A DNA stretch of 64,000 bases, from positions 91,422,827 through 91,486,826 of the forward strand of contig CM060892.1 in the NCBI GenBank assembly GCA_030762935.1. The letters are read 5' to 3'. A program made the position numbers and the translations under genes. This stretch comes from Hymenopus coronatus. Lineage: Eukaryota; Arthropoda; Insecta; Mantodea; Hymenopodidae. Shown one piece after another: positions 20,095 through 32,014 of the stretch. Every line of letters starts with the position of its first letter. Position 1 is the stretch's first letter. Below the pieces are notes generated by a model, which saw nothing but the letters and a program-made list of their open reading frames with translations, did no database searches and was not told the origin of the DNA.

Positions 20095-20250
20095 CTGTGA
20101 CTAGGCAAATGCGACAGTCAAATCTTTTAAGAGCTAATCACTATACATTGCCATTATGTTTACATATACAGGAGAAAAAAGATAGAAATACTAATGATGT
20201 CTTCTCATTTGAGAAAAGTATTGAAAAATTGATTCAATTGTTACTTTATT
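20095..20250 (-). mobile_element. Rep-A fragment, diverged
   Basis: TGACTAGGCAAATGCGACAGTCAAATCTTTTAAGAGCT matches the CTAGGCTAA-CAATAGTCAAAT-TTTTAAAAGCT block. It is followed by a degenerate GAGAAAAGTATT. Confidence 0.5.
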
Positions 20251-20504
20251 TCCGGAGTATAATGATGAATTCAGGTCACAAGTACGCGAAAACTCGATGC
20301 GAAAGATCCTTTTGATTGCTTAAATAGCTTCAAAAACACCATCGAATTTGAAAGCTGCACCTGCTTGTTGGCACCCATTGGACCGATATTTTAATGTCCA
20401 AATTATCATTCAAAATAACAATTGCCGTTTCAGTCTAGACACTATGGCCTCTGCAACATCAAGAGCTTTTGTTCGAGAAGTAGGTACAATCATGTGTATT
20501 TTTC

Positions 20505-21385
20505 TACCCAAAAATTTGATGTTGAGATTTCACCGAAAATATATGTTTTGAGATCCCCTGAGACCGAAAAAAGCATTTTATAAAAATATGCGTGTATGTA
20601 TTTGTGTGTGTGTGTGTGTGTGCGCGCGCGCGCGTACCTAAGGAAAGAGCAGCTCAAAAACGGAAAGCCCGCTTAATACCAAACTTCGCATTTAAGTCTA
20701 GCATTTTCCATGGATGTGACAAAAAGAATTTCAATAAAATCCCCCTATCACAAACTAACATTTACATGGACAATTTTTGAAAGTAGTTGTTTTCCCAAAA
20801 TTGGCTCCAAAGATTTTGATTAAAATACCCTATATTAAACATATTTACATTAAAAATAAAATGTATATACTGAATATTGTGGGAATAGCCTCTGAAGAAC
20901 TCTTTATTCCGGATGAGTTTTACAGAATTTTGTATTATTGTTAAACTGAAAGAGATAGACGTAAAGCTTATCTCAAAAAATGTGTAGGTAATAAAACACA
21001 TATGTATGTCATATGTACTTTGTGTAGAGTCAACGCTTCTGAGATATTCTTTGTTATTAGTTTCAATTTTAAACTAGTTAAACTTTTCTCAAACGAAGTG
21101 ATATTTCAATTCCTTTCTCTTGTTTTACTGCAGGCCATTAAAAGCCAAGCGAACTGCAATTGTTTCACATAGGACCAGCTTTTAAAAGATTTGACTATCG
21201 ATTTAATCTAGTGTATTCCCTTTGCCCCTTCTAATTAAAGGAACGAAGCAATAAAACAATTTCTGCTAAAGTTTATCTTGTTTAGCATGTCGTAGATAAA
21301 AGAATAAGCTTTCGTGAGGAAAGCTGTTTGTGTAAGAGTTAGAGAACGTAATGTGAATGGAACACATCAATTTTTTCAATGATTT
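20505..21385 (+). mobile_element. Rep-A copy lacking only end A
   Basis: From CCCAAAAATTTGATGTTGAG through the GT/GC tract (20603-20635), ACCAAACTTCGCATTTAAG, CCATGGATGTGAC, AAAATAAAATGTATATACTG, GGATGAGTTTTACAG, AGAGATAGACG and GTTTATCTTGTTTAGCATG to end B (GGAACACATCAATTTTTT). The first about 45 bp are missing. Confidence 0.82.
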
Positions 21386-22620
21386 CTTTGTAACTATTAC
21401 TGCCGGGCTTCCTGGTCGCTCCTCATCAAAAAGAGATACTCGACCAGGTTTAAAGGCTTTGAATCAATATCTGTTTCCAAGATGGAAAAACTTCCCCATA
21501 AACAGCTTCCATCTTCGCTTTTATCTCCTCGTAAGATTACCCATCCAAAAGTAGACAGTTTATTATTGAAATATTGCACTTATGTCCACTCATGTTAGAG
21601 GAATATCTGAAACGGCTGCCAAATCTAAACTAACCTATGAATTGGTACCAAATTTGTTTTGATGTCGTGTGTTGGTAACACATTACCAAATATTTTGTAA
21701 CTCGGGCACTTATTTAACCGACTTTGTACAAACAGTCACACGCATGAACTTTCTGATTCAGTGACCTTTAAGAAATGCGTTATCAGTGAGATCACGAAAT
21801 AAATCTCCCGTGCTGAGAGAATGAAAACGTTGCCTTATAAAAACTTGGGTCCCTTATCCACTATCTTGTGGATCTACATTTATGTTGGCGGAACTCACAG
21901 AGAGTTCAGCACATCCTTTGTTTGCAGAGGTAACGAGAACACCATGGTTGACATTTGTTACAGCTCATAGAACAAACTTGAATGTTCTTCTAACAAAATA
22001 TCCTGCAGGTGAGATTAACACTACCAAAAGTTAACATTCTGCCCTTTCTGCAGAATGACAAACTATCTGAAACAAACTTTACGACTAAAGTGCGAGAGAG
22101 AATGAAAATTTATGTTCTACCAGGCCAATTCAGTAAAGAGAATCTGGATGAAGAAACACGATGGCGCATTTAATAAGAAGGTATACTTCAAGTTTGTCGT
22201 GGAGAAAGCTATCTCTTCTGTGTTGATGTAAGTAAAGGGCTTTTCTTAACCCTCCACTGTAGTTAACTTGCTAAGATTAACAACCACCAAGTTGTTTTTC
22301 CTGTAATGCTTGCATATTTCAGGATGCTTTATTCTTTCATAAGTATACAGTGTATGCTGTAGATAACGGCTAGCGATAAATAAGTATCTTTATAGCCAGC
22401 AGGGCTTTGTTTGCAACATTTCAGCACTTACCTTAGTAACAGAATAATTTTTCAGAACATAAGGAAAGTGAAATTATCAAAAGTAAGAGTTAATTACAAT
22501 AACTGTTTAAATGATTTTGTTATTATATAAAATCATTAAGATTTTGTTTCGTATAGTTAAGATATAGATATATTCGTGTCAAATATTTATTATTCAGAGT
22601 TACTCAAAATCACCCATATT
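21386..22620. other. No gene recognised
   Basis: Moderately AT-rich. GC-richer spots near 21400-21560 and 21780-22020 do not resemble a family I know. A TTATAAAAA near 21835 is not supported as a promoter by any following gene. Confidence 0.4.
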
Positions 22621-22627
22621 CCTGTGT

Positions 22628-22632
22628 GTGTT

Positions 22633-22663
<31 letters not shown>

Positions 22664-22664
22664 G

Positions 22665-22702
<38 letters not shown>
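22628..22702. repeat. (GA)n microsatellite
   Basis: About 75 bp of GA with three GC interruptions (GAGAGCGAGA). It is preceded by CCTGTGTGTGTTA. It is not obviously in a Rep-A copy. Confidence 0.95.
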
Positions 22703-22705
<3 letters not shown>

Positions 22706-24130
22706 ACTGCAAAACATAAGAACAACAAAATTGACATTGTATCAGATATTTATTAATTTCAGGCAAGGTATTTTGAGAAAATGTTTCCACCCTAAAAATA
22801 TAATTTATATTCTGACAATTTGCCTTATTTTTATTTTTGAATAGTGAAATTGATATTATTTACTACCAGGATTCACAAAGAATTAATGAACTCACGAAAT
22901 AATCAGATAACATGGAGATGTCTAGACAAGAATATTGAATTGAAAAGTGTGGCCGGGCTATTAACATTTTGAAGTTATGGCCATAGCTTGCTTTTAAATG
23001 ATAACATGCCAATAAGTGAAGAAGATTCCATTCTATACAATATATTATATTCTATATAATGAATGATGATAAACAGAGGTTTCCTCTTGTGCCGTGGTGA
23101 TGATCTTGGCTTTCGACTAAGAGAAGGTTATTTAGTTCCGAGTGTCGTATATCACATTTTCTTTCTTTTTTTCTTTTTGAGTAAGGAATTAAATTAATGA
23201 TTTTAAAGGTAGTTTCAGTTGTGGGTCTCAAACTATACAATTAATTTCTAACATGTTATATTTTTCTTCTTCTTCAACTTTTGCTGAACCTTCTCTTTTG
23301 TAGAACTTACATTCCAAAATACATGAAAGTCATTTATCTTGGGAATAGGCAAACTCTGGCCATTTCAATGTCTGAAATGATAATGAAGAAGGAAACTGAA
23401 ATTAAGTGATATAAGGGATCAAATTAAACAACCAGACGTCAGATTAGTAAGCCTCGGTGTTTGAACCCGAGCTGTCCGAGAACGAACGCCTCAGCCATCC
23501 CGTTCGTTTAAAATATTATTAGTTCATTGATTCACAATCCTTCATTATAATGCTAGAATCGCAATAAAATTCACATTATGTGCTTAAAAATAGACTGGAA
23601 GAAAAACCGGACAAAAAACATCACACCAAAGACCTGAATTTTCACAGCAAAATTGATATCGGCACAAAAACAAATTGCAACATAGATCTTAGATTATAGC
23701 ATTTGTAAAATAGCATCACACATTGAACTATTTCGTTAATAATTAACATCCCTTCCAGTTTTTATTATAATGCTGAAATATACTTGTAATTATATTATAT
23801 ATTTATGTGCGCAGTTTTATATCATTGAGCTGCTTATTGGTTTCTCAAAATTTATAATAATTAATGTGAATAGAGAACAGTTTGGTTTAAATAATGTAGT
23901 ATACAGCATAGAAAGGTTGGTGGGATAGTAAGTAAAATAATTTTAGTTATCTCCACTAATATGCTTCTACTTTCTGTTTTGTTCCTTTACTTCTCCCAAG
24001 CCTATCTTGTTCTTATAGAACTTATGTTTTGGAACTGCATTTGAAGCCCACAGATTTCCTCTTTGGAAGAGTAGGTTACACCCTATAGCAGTAACATTTT
24101 GAAGATCAAATACATGAGTTTATGCACGAT
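22703..24130. other. No gene; one tRNA-like relic
   Basis: AT-rich. The only structure I can name is the tRNA-like segment at 23445-23512, listed separately. Confidence 0.4.
23445..23512 (-). mobile_element. tRNA-like head, probable SINE relic
   Basis: The minus strand reads AACGGGATGGCTGAGGCGTTCG (A box) and CTCGGGTTCAAACACCGAGG (B box within a short stem). No body could be matched to the other SINEs. A decayed tRNA gene is possible. Confidence 0.45.
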
Positions 24131-24138
24131 TCCAAATT

Positions 24139-25037
24139 ATTTTTACTTTCTCGACACCTTCTATGTACATAGTGTTTAGAGAAGGTATTGAACTCGACCC
24201 AAAAATTCGATACCCAGATTTCATCGGAAGTATATGTTTTAGGGTCCCCTGTATCCCAAAAAATATTTTCAGAAGAAGATCCGTGTGTTGCGTGTGTCCG
24301 TGTTTCTGTGTGTAAGTGTGTCCGTGTGTCTGTGAACGCGATAACTGAAAAACGAAAAGTCGGTAAAATACCAAACTTAGTATTCAATTTTAGTATCTTC
24401 CAGGGATGCGATTCGAAGATTTTGAGAAAAATCCCCCCTATCCTAAACTACCCTCTACATGGCAATTTTTTTTAAAGGTTTGATTTTCTAAAAAATGGCT
24501 CTAACGATTTTGATTAAAGTGTCGTACATTAAAGATATTTACCTGACAAATAAAATGTATATTTTGAGATTTCTGGGAAGAGACTGTGAAGACTACTTTA
24601 TTGAGTGAATTTTACGGAATTTACATAACTGCTAAATCGTAAGAAATGGGCAAAACCTTACCACACAAAAATGTAGAGTACATTAAAACACACAATTTAT
24701 GTTATATACATTTTTTTCGTGGAGCTGTTTCCTTTTTGAGATACTCCTTGTTTTTGGTTCAGCTTTGAAAAACTTATCTTTTCTCATACAGGAATTTTTC
24801 AACTTCTGTCCATACAAATAAAAGAACTTCACTCATATAGCAACCAGCTTTTGACTATCACTTTAACCTATCGTACACCCTTATTTCGCTTCTACTTACA
24901 AGGAAGCAAGTAATAAGACTATTTCTGCTAATTCTTTTCTCGATTAGCATGAAGTAAATAGAAGCATTAGCTTTATAACAATAATTTGTTGCAGAGATAT
25001 AGAGAAAGTCATGTGAATGGAACACATCAGATTTTTA
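24139..25037 (+). mobile_element. Rep-A copy, complete (about 899 bp)
   Basis: A good reference copy. End A is TTACTTTCTCGACACC with a TATGTACATAGTG hairpin, then GTGTCCGTGTTTCTGTGTGT at about 24293-24335, GGGATGCGATTCGAAG, CCCCCCTATCCTAAACTACC, TTTACCTGACAAATAAAATG, CCACACAAAAATGTAGAG, TTTCTCATACAGGAATT and GTGAATGGAACACATCAG at end B. Confidence 0.88.
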
Positions 25038-26285
25038 ATTTCTACTTGAGCAATTGGCGCAACTAGATGTACTTGAAAGCGAGGTTAAACTATCAATCAA
25101 CAAACACTAGCAACAAACTGGGAGAAGACAGCTATTTCGAGAAAGTTAAATAACCGTTTCTTACATGCCTATCATGTTTAATCCCAATTAATATCATATT
25201 TTACACACAACTGTCTCATTCAGCAAGTACTAACGTGCATACCTACTTTTGCGTTCATATTGCGATTGTCAAATTTTAGTAATTATGATTTTTCTTGAAA
25301 GTATGCTTTTCTTATCCTATAAAGTATGTCTGGATTGCGTGAGAAACAGAAGGTAGATTTACAGCCTGGTAGCCGTATTTGATACTTTCGCTGCTGGATT
25401 CACAAAATAAATATTGTATTTCCCGTGATTTAGCGGTTCCGCGGTGAAGTTGATGCTTTCCGTTTAGCTCAGCCCGGGATTTCTCAGCATAATGCTGAGG
25501 TCAGGTTTAAAAATAACATAAAAACCTCGTGTTTTTGTATTGCAATTTTGGCCACGACTGCTGCCAGATCCACGACACTCAGATCTCCGTAGGGAACTTA
25601 GCTCCTTAGTTTATTTTATCGTGAAATACTGCAAGCCCTCCCGCGATATCTGGGAACCAACGCGTTCCCTGACGAGGAGATCATATCTAAATTGTGTTTC
25701 ATCAACAAATAGAAAGTTCAGTATCTCTGTAACATAATTATCATTTAATTATCAAATAAGAGTTACCCCTCTCGTAGCGTCTAATTTCAAGCAGCGTATT
25801 ACCTTTCACACCACCTGATCTTGTTTCCTAATTTTAGATTACAATAATGTTTTCTCCCGATATATCTGACTACGCCCATCCTCTTAAGTATCCATTTCCC
25901 CAATCAGTAACGTAAAACCGTTAATGTTACACTTGGTGTCGATGCCGGATTTTGGGTTGCATCCCCTAGCCTATAAACTTGAGCATTACAATATATACAT
26001 AATCGCATATATATGCATAATAAAACAGCAGCCAAGTTTTTCAGATAATTTTAAGTTTTGAATTAACCACGTGAAGCCAAAAATGTCAAAATTATTTAGC
26101 TTTCAATCTCCTCGTACAAATATTTCAAAAAGTGTTTATGTTTCGTAATATCTTCATGTAAAATAGAATTAATGTTAACTTAATTTCGTTTCTTTTCTCA
26201 AAGAAAAAAAAACTGCACTAAAACATTTTGTTCTATCATTACAAAATATAATTTTGTTCAAGAATGACCACAGATCATCTTCCAA
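25038..26285. other. No gene recognised
   Basis: Mixed AT-rich sequence. A GC-richer patch at 25350-25700 has no domain I recognise. TCTCAGCATAATGCTGAGG at 25483-25501 is a short hairpin. Confidence 0.4.
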
Positions 26286-26289
26286 CCTG

Positions 26290-26770
26290 TAAAAAGCTAG
26301 CAATAGAGGGGGCTGGCTCAGGTGATTACGTCTGTAAAACGGTTGCGTTGCCTGCCTATTCTGACACTTAGGTTTTTCCTTGTTTTCGCGGGTCGGAGGG
26401 CAAACATGATGCAACTTCTATCACGACTTTTTTTTCCATTTGCTGGACCCATCCTGTCATGTATTTCAGGTATCGGTGTTCGCGGGTTGTGATTGGGCGG
26501 TGGCTGTGCGCTCTGTAAAGATGTGATCACCGATTTCATTGGGGGACTAGTGTCAGTTCCTGCGCCTTGGGGAGAGGGGGACCCTGGATGCTCAGATCTT
26601 GTGGGTAATGCCCGGGTTATGTCGGTTGCGTTTTATCTGGAAACGTCAGTGGTCCAATTCATCCTTGAGCCATTCGTCATCCGGATCTGATTACCCTTCA
26701 GATCTCTGCACCCAACATTCCCACCCGCCCTCCCGGGGGTCACGTAAGTACCAAAGGTTAGCACATGAGG
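26290..26770. repeat. GC-rich block, probable dispersed repeat
   Basis: A sharp rise in GC and G-runs (GGGGAGAGGGGGACCC) against AT-rich flanks, without a coding frame I trust. Such blocks here are usually SINE-like inserts. I could not define ends or TSD. Confidence 0.35.
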
Positions 26771-27145
26771 TGCTCTTTTCCAGTGCCCAGTATATCATAT
26801 ATCATAAAACGTAACTAGAGAGAGTTTCCGTAAGATATAAGGGAATAATATTATTTTGGTTAAAATGTATGGTTACTTCACATATATTTGCAAGTTTAAA
26901 CTTTATTAGATATCAAGACTTCACCGGAAATGTATGTTTTGATGACCACGAATAAAACATTTATAGATGAAGGTCATGTGGTTGCGGATACACCAAACTT
27001 GGTATTTAAGTTAGTATCTTCTAAGGATGCGACACGATAATTTTCTGAAAACTCACCCACCCCAGAGTACCCTTAATATAGAAGATTTAATGGAGTTTTC
27101 AATTTTCTCAAAATGACTCCAGACCATTTTGATTAAAATGTCGTA

Positions 27146-28402
27146 GGGGAAGGTGGGGTAATTCCGATCATCCAAGGAAAAACTGCTATAAATTGTAAGA
27201 TATTTCATATATTTATTTAAGACTGTTAAAATGTGAATACACTACACTTTTTTCAAAATACTCCCTAGCTGTAATGTAAAGAGAATACAAATATCGTAAC
27301 TGCAACGGATAAATCAAAATATTGTTTTGATCGGTAATACCAACTAGCTACGTTAATACTGATCAGAGAAAGATAACTTTAATTTAATCTCTTCTACTTA
27401 AAAGTTCTGAAGAAATTAATATATTATAAGTAATAGCCCGCAGAACTTCAAATAGATATAAAGAAACACATTTTAAAATAATAAAAAAAAAAAAACTCAG
27501 ATATATCAGATATAGTTATATCACATGATTATAAACTGGCACAAATTAAGGGTCGAAATTAGATTATTTTCAACAACACTAATGTTAATTAATGGCATGC
27601 AACGTTTGAAGGTACATTTTATTATGAAAAAATTAAGAAAATGTACACTTAGATAACAGAATTAAAAATTAATTAAAAAGCACAACTAATTAGAATCCCC
27701 CCCCCTCACAGCATATGGAATAGTTGCAACTCTTTATATTTCATAGGCTTAGTCGTGATAATGAAAAAGGAAGCAAGAAACAGTGGGCATGTGAGGATAG
27801 ATACTTATGCGAAAAAGCAACAGAGCTTAGCATATACGTTGATTATCTTCCATAGAAATCACAGATATAACCCGCTGGTGAGTCACATCGATTTCACATT
27901 TCTGTTCCTATTTCTTGTTCTCCATATACTAAAGAAGCTTCATGTTAATCATTGAAATCGTAGATGACATCGTCACATAGTCATCAAAAGTGTCTTCTTC
28001 CTCTGAAGAAGTATTGCCATTGCCCTACTTGTTTGACCGGTATAACCCCATATCGCCATCTTACTTCTTTGTGAACTTCACAATATCAACATGAATACGA
28101 ATTACGTATCGCTATGCCAAAACTATGATATTCACTCTGTTACCAATGGATTGAACCTTATCTGAATGAACATGTGTATAGTCTGTGTAACAATGTGAGA
28201 AATTTAGATCAAATGAGGCACAAACATTTTCAGGGTTTTAACGACAAACAAAGAGTACCCATGAAAGATGGCTTATGTTGAATCTATGCAATGTGAGTGA
28301 CACTAGATGGCAACACCAAATAACAGCGTATTGATCACTCCTGGGAGTGAATTTTCAAGTGATCGGTATTACCCAACCGATCGGCAATCGACGACTTTCC
28401 TT
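27146..28402. mobile_element. TA-flanked DNA-transposon-like insertion, unclassified
   Basis: Interrupts Rep-A precisely, with TA on both sides (27144-27145 and 28403-28404; uninterrupted Rep-A has one TA there). The left end is GGGGAAGGTGGGGTAATTCC. GGTAATNCCGATCA at the left is matched, inverted, by TGATCGGTATTACCC at 28360-28374. The same TGATCGGTAATACC motif recurs at 27338. The length of about 1257 bp and the TA duplication fit a Tc1/mariner/pogo-type element. The interior has no transposase I can identify; a minus-strand acidic run SSEEEDTFDDY near 28000 is only suggestive. Confidence 0.6.
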
Positions 28403-28785
28403 TATATTAGAGATATTTCGGTGTCAAATAAAATGCATGTCTCAGATTTGTTGGAAATAGTCTCTGAAGTCCTCATTTTGGATGACTTTTGCATAATTGG
28501 TAAACCATAAGAGATAGAAAAAACTTGTTACACAAAAAATGTAAATCTAGCTAAATTAACAAATTACATATACATTTTTGTAGGCCTGATCGTTCCGAGA
28601 CATTCCTTACTATTGGTTTCAGTTTTAAACTATTTATATTTTTCTCAAACTTGATGTGGTATAATATTTCATATCCGTTTTGTTTTTCTCCGGCTACATA
28701 AAGAGAAACAAATTTCAATATCATTGCATAGCGACAGCTTTTGAAACACCTTACTATCACTTTAGCTAAGTAGTAATGTAGTGTA

Positions 28786-29288
28786 GTGTACCGGATGGGA
28801 TTTCCCACCTCAGTCAGTAATTATGCTTTTTGTATTTCAAACCCCGGGAGGAGAGGATGAGATGAGTGAAATTACAGAGGGTAGCCGGAACCAGACTGTG
28901 ACAGGGAGCCAATGTGGAGAGCCCCTGGCAGTTCCCAATGATTTCTTCATCTCGACGTGGTGAGCGCTAGGAACCCGCAAATTAAGTATGAATAATGAGT
29001 ACACCGACGACCCCCAGCGCCATCCTGCCACCAACACTTTAGTTTTCAAAATGCAATTATCTCCACGAGAAGGCGCCACATTTACAGGCCTTAAGGAAAG
29101 ACCACACGGGTGAAATGGAGAAACAGGAACTTCGGGGAGTGAAGAATCCTCCCCAGCATTCTTCTAGTGACCCGGGAAAACCCCCGAAGAAACCTATGGG
29201 TCAGAGATGTCGGCCGATGGGAACAGAGCCCAAGAGTTCCCGAATGCCAGTCCAAGATGATACGCTTGAGCCACTTGGCTCAGTTGGC
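28786..29288 (-). mobile_element. GC-rich insertion in Rep-A, SINE-like
   Basis: About 500 bp of GC-rich DNA between two collinear Rep-A pieces. At its right end the minus strand begins GCCAACTGAGCCAAGTGGCT, resembling a tRNA A box. A convincing B box is not seen. It contains CCGGGAAAACCCCCG. TSD is unclear. Confidence 0.5.
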
Positions 29289-29405
29289 TATTTAATAAAA
29301 CCATTTCTGTTAATGTTTATCTCTTTTAGCATTAAATTGACAAAAGAATAATCCTGCAGTGCAGGAGTAGAACGTTATATAAATGTAACACATCAAATAT
29401 TTACT

Positions 29406-30085
29406 ACAAAATTATTAAGCTCTGTGGGTAATGATTGACACATAGAAGGGCTAAGGAAAGAAACAATAAAGGAAAGAGAAAGTTATATGATGATAACATC
29501 TCCCCCTCCTCTTTAATAATATTAATATAACTCGTAGTTGTAGGAGCTACCATTTTGACATCAGTCAGAAAAGGGAGGGATTATTAGAATATTCAGCTAT
29601 TGTGTTAGATAAATTCAGTTACCACCAGAGCGCAGCTCACACGATTATGTCTCGATGCACAGGAGTGTCAAACTGACGTGGCGTCAAAGTGATGTTGCGT
29701 CAACCTGGACACCTTTGGATTACAATGCCCCGACGACGACAAAGTGACGTAACGTTCAGCATTGTTTAACTCCTAAGTGGCAGACGTGAGATGTAAGGTA
29801 AAACGTATTGTGTATGTATGTAAAACAATAGAGGGTATTCCTCAGTTTACTAACTAAATTATATTCGGCTTCATCATGCATGTTGTCACCAACAATTAAC
29901 ATTATTTCTTGGTAACAATTGCCTACAAAACATTACTCATTCTATTACATTTGAATTTAATATACAGTAGTGGCATTACTATCCATGACATCTGTAGTGC
30001 ATCGAATGGGGGACGCAGCGGCCGGGCGGTAGGCCAAGGTTCCCCGTAAGCTGTCGTGCCATGGAGTTATGTAGTGGCATTAATT
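29406..30085. other. No gene recognised
   Basis: Part at 29630-29800 is richer in GC with repeated TGACGT words (GTGACGT, CTGACGTGG, TGATGTTGCGT). There is no coding or repeat match. 29990-30060 is a short GC patch. Confidence 0.35.
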
Positions 30086-30089
30086 CTGG

Positions 30090-30278
30090 ATTGTTTTTTG
30101 TTAAAATAGCTTTCTGTTCCATGTAAAGGGTAGTTGGAGGTGGGGGATTTTTCTGAAATCCTTCGTGTCGCATCCTTTAAAGACACTGAATTTAAACACC
30201 AAATTTGGTATTCAATCGACTTTTCGTTTTCTACAGACACACACATACCCACACGGACCTTTTTCTGAAACCTCTTTT
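30090..30278 (-). mobile_element. Rep-A fragment
   Basis: TTCCATGTAAAGGGTAGTTGG, CTTCGTGTCGCATCCTTTAA, ACCAAATTTGGTATTCAATCG, a CACACACATACCCAC tract, and CGGACCTTTTTCTGAAA. It is abutted by end A of the next copy. Confidence 0.75.
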
Positions 30279-30317
30279 TTACTTTCTCTACACGTATTAT
30301 GTACGTAGTGTATAGAG

Positions 30318-30365
30318 TGGTAGTGTTTAACGCCCACTTTTACTGCTCTGGCACCGCAGGCGATT
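30318..30365 (-). mobile_element. 48-bp SINE1 3' tail with 11-bp TSD
   Basis: TGGTAGTGTTTAACGCCC...GCACCGCAGGCGAT is the reverse complement of the SINE1 3' terminus. It sits between perfect AGTGTATAGAG repeats (30307-30317 and 30366-30376). It is an extremely 5'-truncated insertion rather than a deletion product, because both TSDs are intact. Confidence 0.85.
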
Positions 30366-30551
30366 AGTGTATAGAGAAGGTATTGTATTCCGACCAAAAA
30401 TTCGATACTGAGATGTTACTGGAAATATATGTTTTGGGTCCTCCTGAACCAAGAAAAAACATTTTTGGAAAAAGGTCCGTGTGTGCGTGTGTTTATCTGT
30501 GTATGTGTGTCTGTGGACAACACAGCTCAAAAACCAAAATAGCGTTAAATA

Positions 30552-31218
30552 CGAGGGCCATTTATTTATTCAACCTCCGATGGGCATTAATAATAGACAA
30601 GTTCATAGAAAACAATTATTTTATTACTAAAAGTTTTGTACACTTATGGTTACTTTTCAACATAATCGCCAAAAAGATTGAGATATTTATCCTATCTGTG
30701 CACAAGCTTTGCAATACCCACTTCAAAATATGTTGCCACCGATAATTTCAAATGAGCATTGACGTTGTTATGAAGATATTGGTTGGTTTGAAAGTGCTGC
30801 CGTCCTAGCCGCTTCTTAAGTTCAGGGAATAGGTGAAAGTCACTGGGTGCTAGGGCAGGACTGTACGGCGGATGACCGAAATTGCTCAAGAAGGCGATGG
30901 GTTGTGTCAGCAGTGTGTGGACGAGCGTTGTCATGGATCAACACAATTCCGGTTTGTTTTGAATGGCTCTCCGTAAACGCCGTAAAGTACGAAGATCTTC
31001 AAAACAACATCAGTGATCATTTGAAATCTTTAGCAGCAACATTTTTTGAAGCGGGTATTGCAAAACTTGTGTACAGCTACGATAAATGCCTCAATCTTTT
31101 TGACGATTATGCTGAAAAGTGAGCCTAAGTGTACAACTCTTTTAGTAATAAAATAATATTTTTCTATGAACTTCTTTTATTTATAACCTATCGGAGCTTG
31201 AAAAAAAAACGGCCCTCG
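30552..31218. mobile_element. Mariner derivative made of two inverted 3' halves
   Basis: A 667-bp element with inverted ends beginning CGAGGGCC and ending GGCCCTCG, flanked by TA (30550-30551 and 31219-31220). The minus strand from about 30960 to 30600 encodes a mariner transposase C-half: IHDNARPHT (second catalytic Asp), HPPYSPALAPSDFHLFPELK (third Asp region, about 30 residues later instead of 34), then GIAKLVHR, a stop, and NLFGDYVEK. The plus strand from about 30990 to 31122 encodes the same C-terminus again: HLKSLAATFFEAGIAKLVYS and CLNLFDDYAEK plus stop. About 220 bp at each side are therefore inverted copies. The N-terminal DNA-binding half and first Asp are absent, so it cannot code for an active transposase. 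Confidence 0.85.
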
Positions 31219-31872
31219 TACCAAACTTGGTATTTAAGTTTTATATCTTCCAAGGATGCAACACGAAGATTTTCAAGAAAATCCACCCACCCCAAACTGC
31301 TCTTTGCATAGAAATATTTTTGAAAATGTTGATTTTCTCAAAAATGGCTCAAAAGATTTTGATTTCAATCTTATATCTAAGATATTTACATGCCAAATAA
31401 AATATATATCTTGAATTTTGTGGGAATAGACTCTAAAGATTTCTTTATTCTGGATGATTTTTATTGAATTTTGCATAACTGCAAACCATAAAGGATAGCC
31501 GAAAACTTGCTACACAAAAATGAAGATCACGATAAAACACACAATTTATGTAATATACATTGTTTTCGTGGAGTCGATCGTTTTTTAGGGATTCCTTGTT
31601 ATTGGTTTCAGCTTTAAAAACATACTTTTCTCATACAGGAATTGGTTAATTCCTGTCCATACAAACAAAGGAACTTCAGTCATATAGCAACCAGCTTTTG
31701 ACTAATACTTTCCCTTATTTCCTTCTATTTTCATGGAAGCAAGTAATAAGAGTATTTCTGCTATTTTCTTCTCGATTAGTATGAAATAAAAAGAAGCATA
31801 AGCTTTTTAAAATAATTTGTTGCAGAGATGTAGAGAAAGTCATGTGAATGGAACACACCAGATTTTTTTTAA

Positions 31873-32014
31873 TAAGGAATCCACCCAGCGTTCATTTCAT
31901 ATACAATAACAGTTCCATCTTCCAGTTTATTATGATTTTCGAATATATGCATTCTTATTGGCCTAAAACTGTATATTTCAAGTTACATCCATCAATTCTC
32001 CCTCAGGGAAAAAA
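31873..32014. other. Short unassigned spacer
   Basis: Between two oppositely oriented Rep-A copies. Nothing is recognised. Confidence 0.4.

Larger units (their letters stand above)
26895..29405 (+). mobile_element. Rep-A copy split by two insertions
   Basis: Three collinear Rep-A pieces: 26895-27145 (TCACCGGAAATGTATG to GATTAAAATGTCGTA), 28403-28785 (TATTAGAGATATTTC to CACTTTAGCTAAGTAG), and about 29290-29405 (AATAAAACCATTTCTG to ACACATCAAATATT). End A is lost. The gaps hold a TA-flanked element and a GC-rich block. Confidence 0.8.
30279..31872 (+). mobile_element. Rep-A copy carrying a SINE1 tail and a mariner
   Basis: End A (TTACTTTCTCTACACG) is at 30279. Its hairpin is interrupted by a 48-bp SINE1 tail. 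The body continues to GCGTTAAAT at 30550, where a mariner derivative is inserted. It resumes at ACCAAACTTGGTATTTAAG (31220) and runs to end B (GGAACACACCAGATTTTTT, 31853-31871). Without insertions it is about 870 bp. Confidence 0.88.

Noticed and set aside
29630..29800. Repeated TGACGT words suggesting CRE-type regulatory cluster
   Set aside because: Irregular spacing, no TATA or gene nearby; not enough to call a regulatory element.
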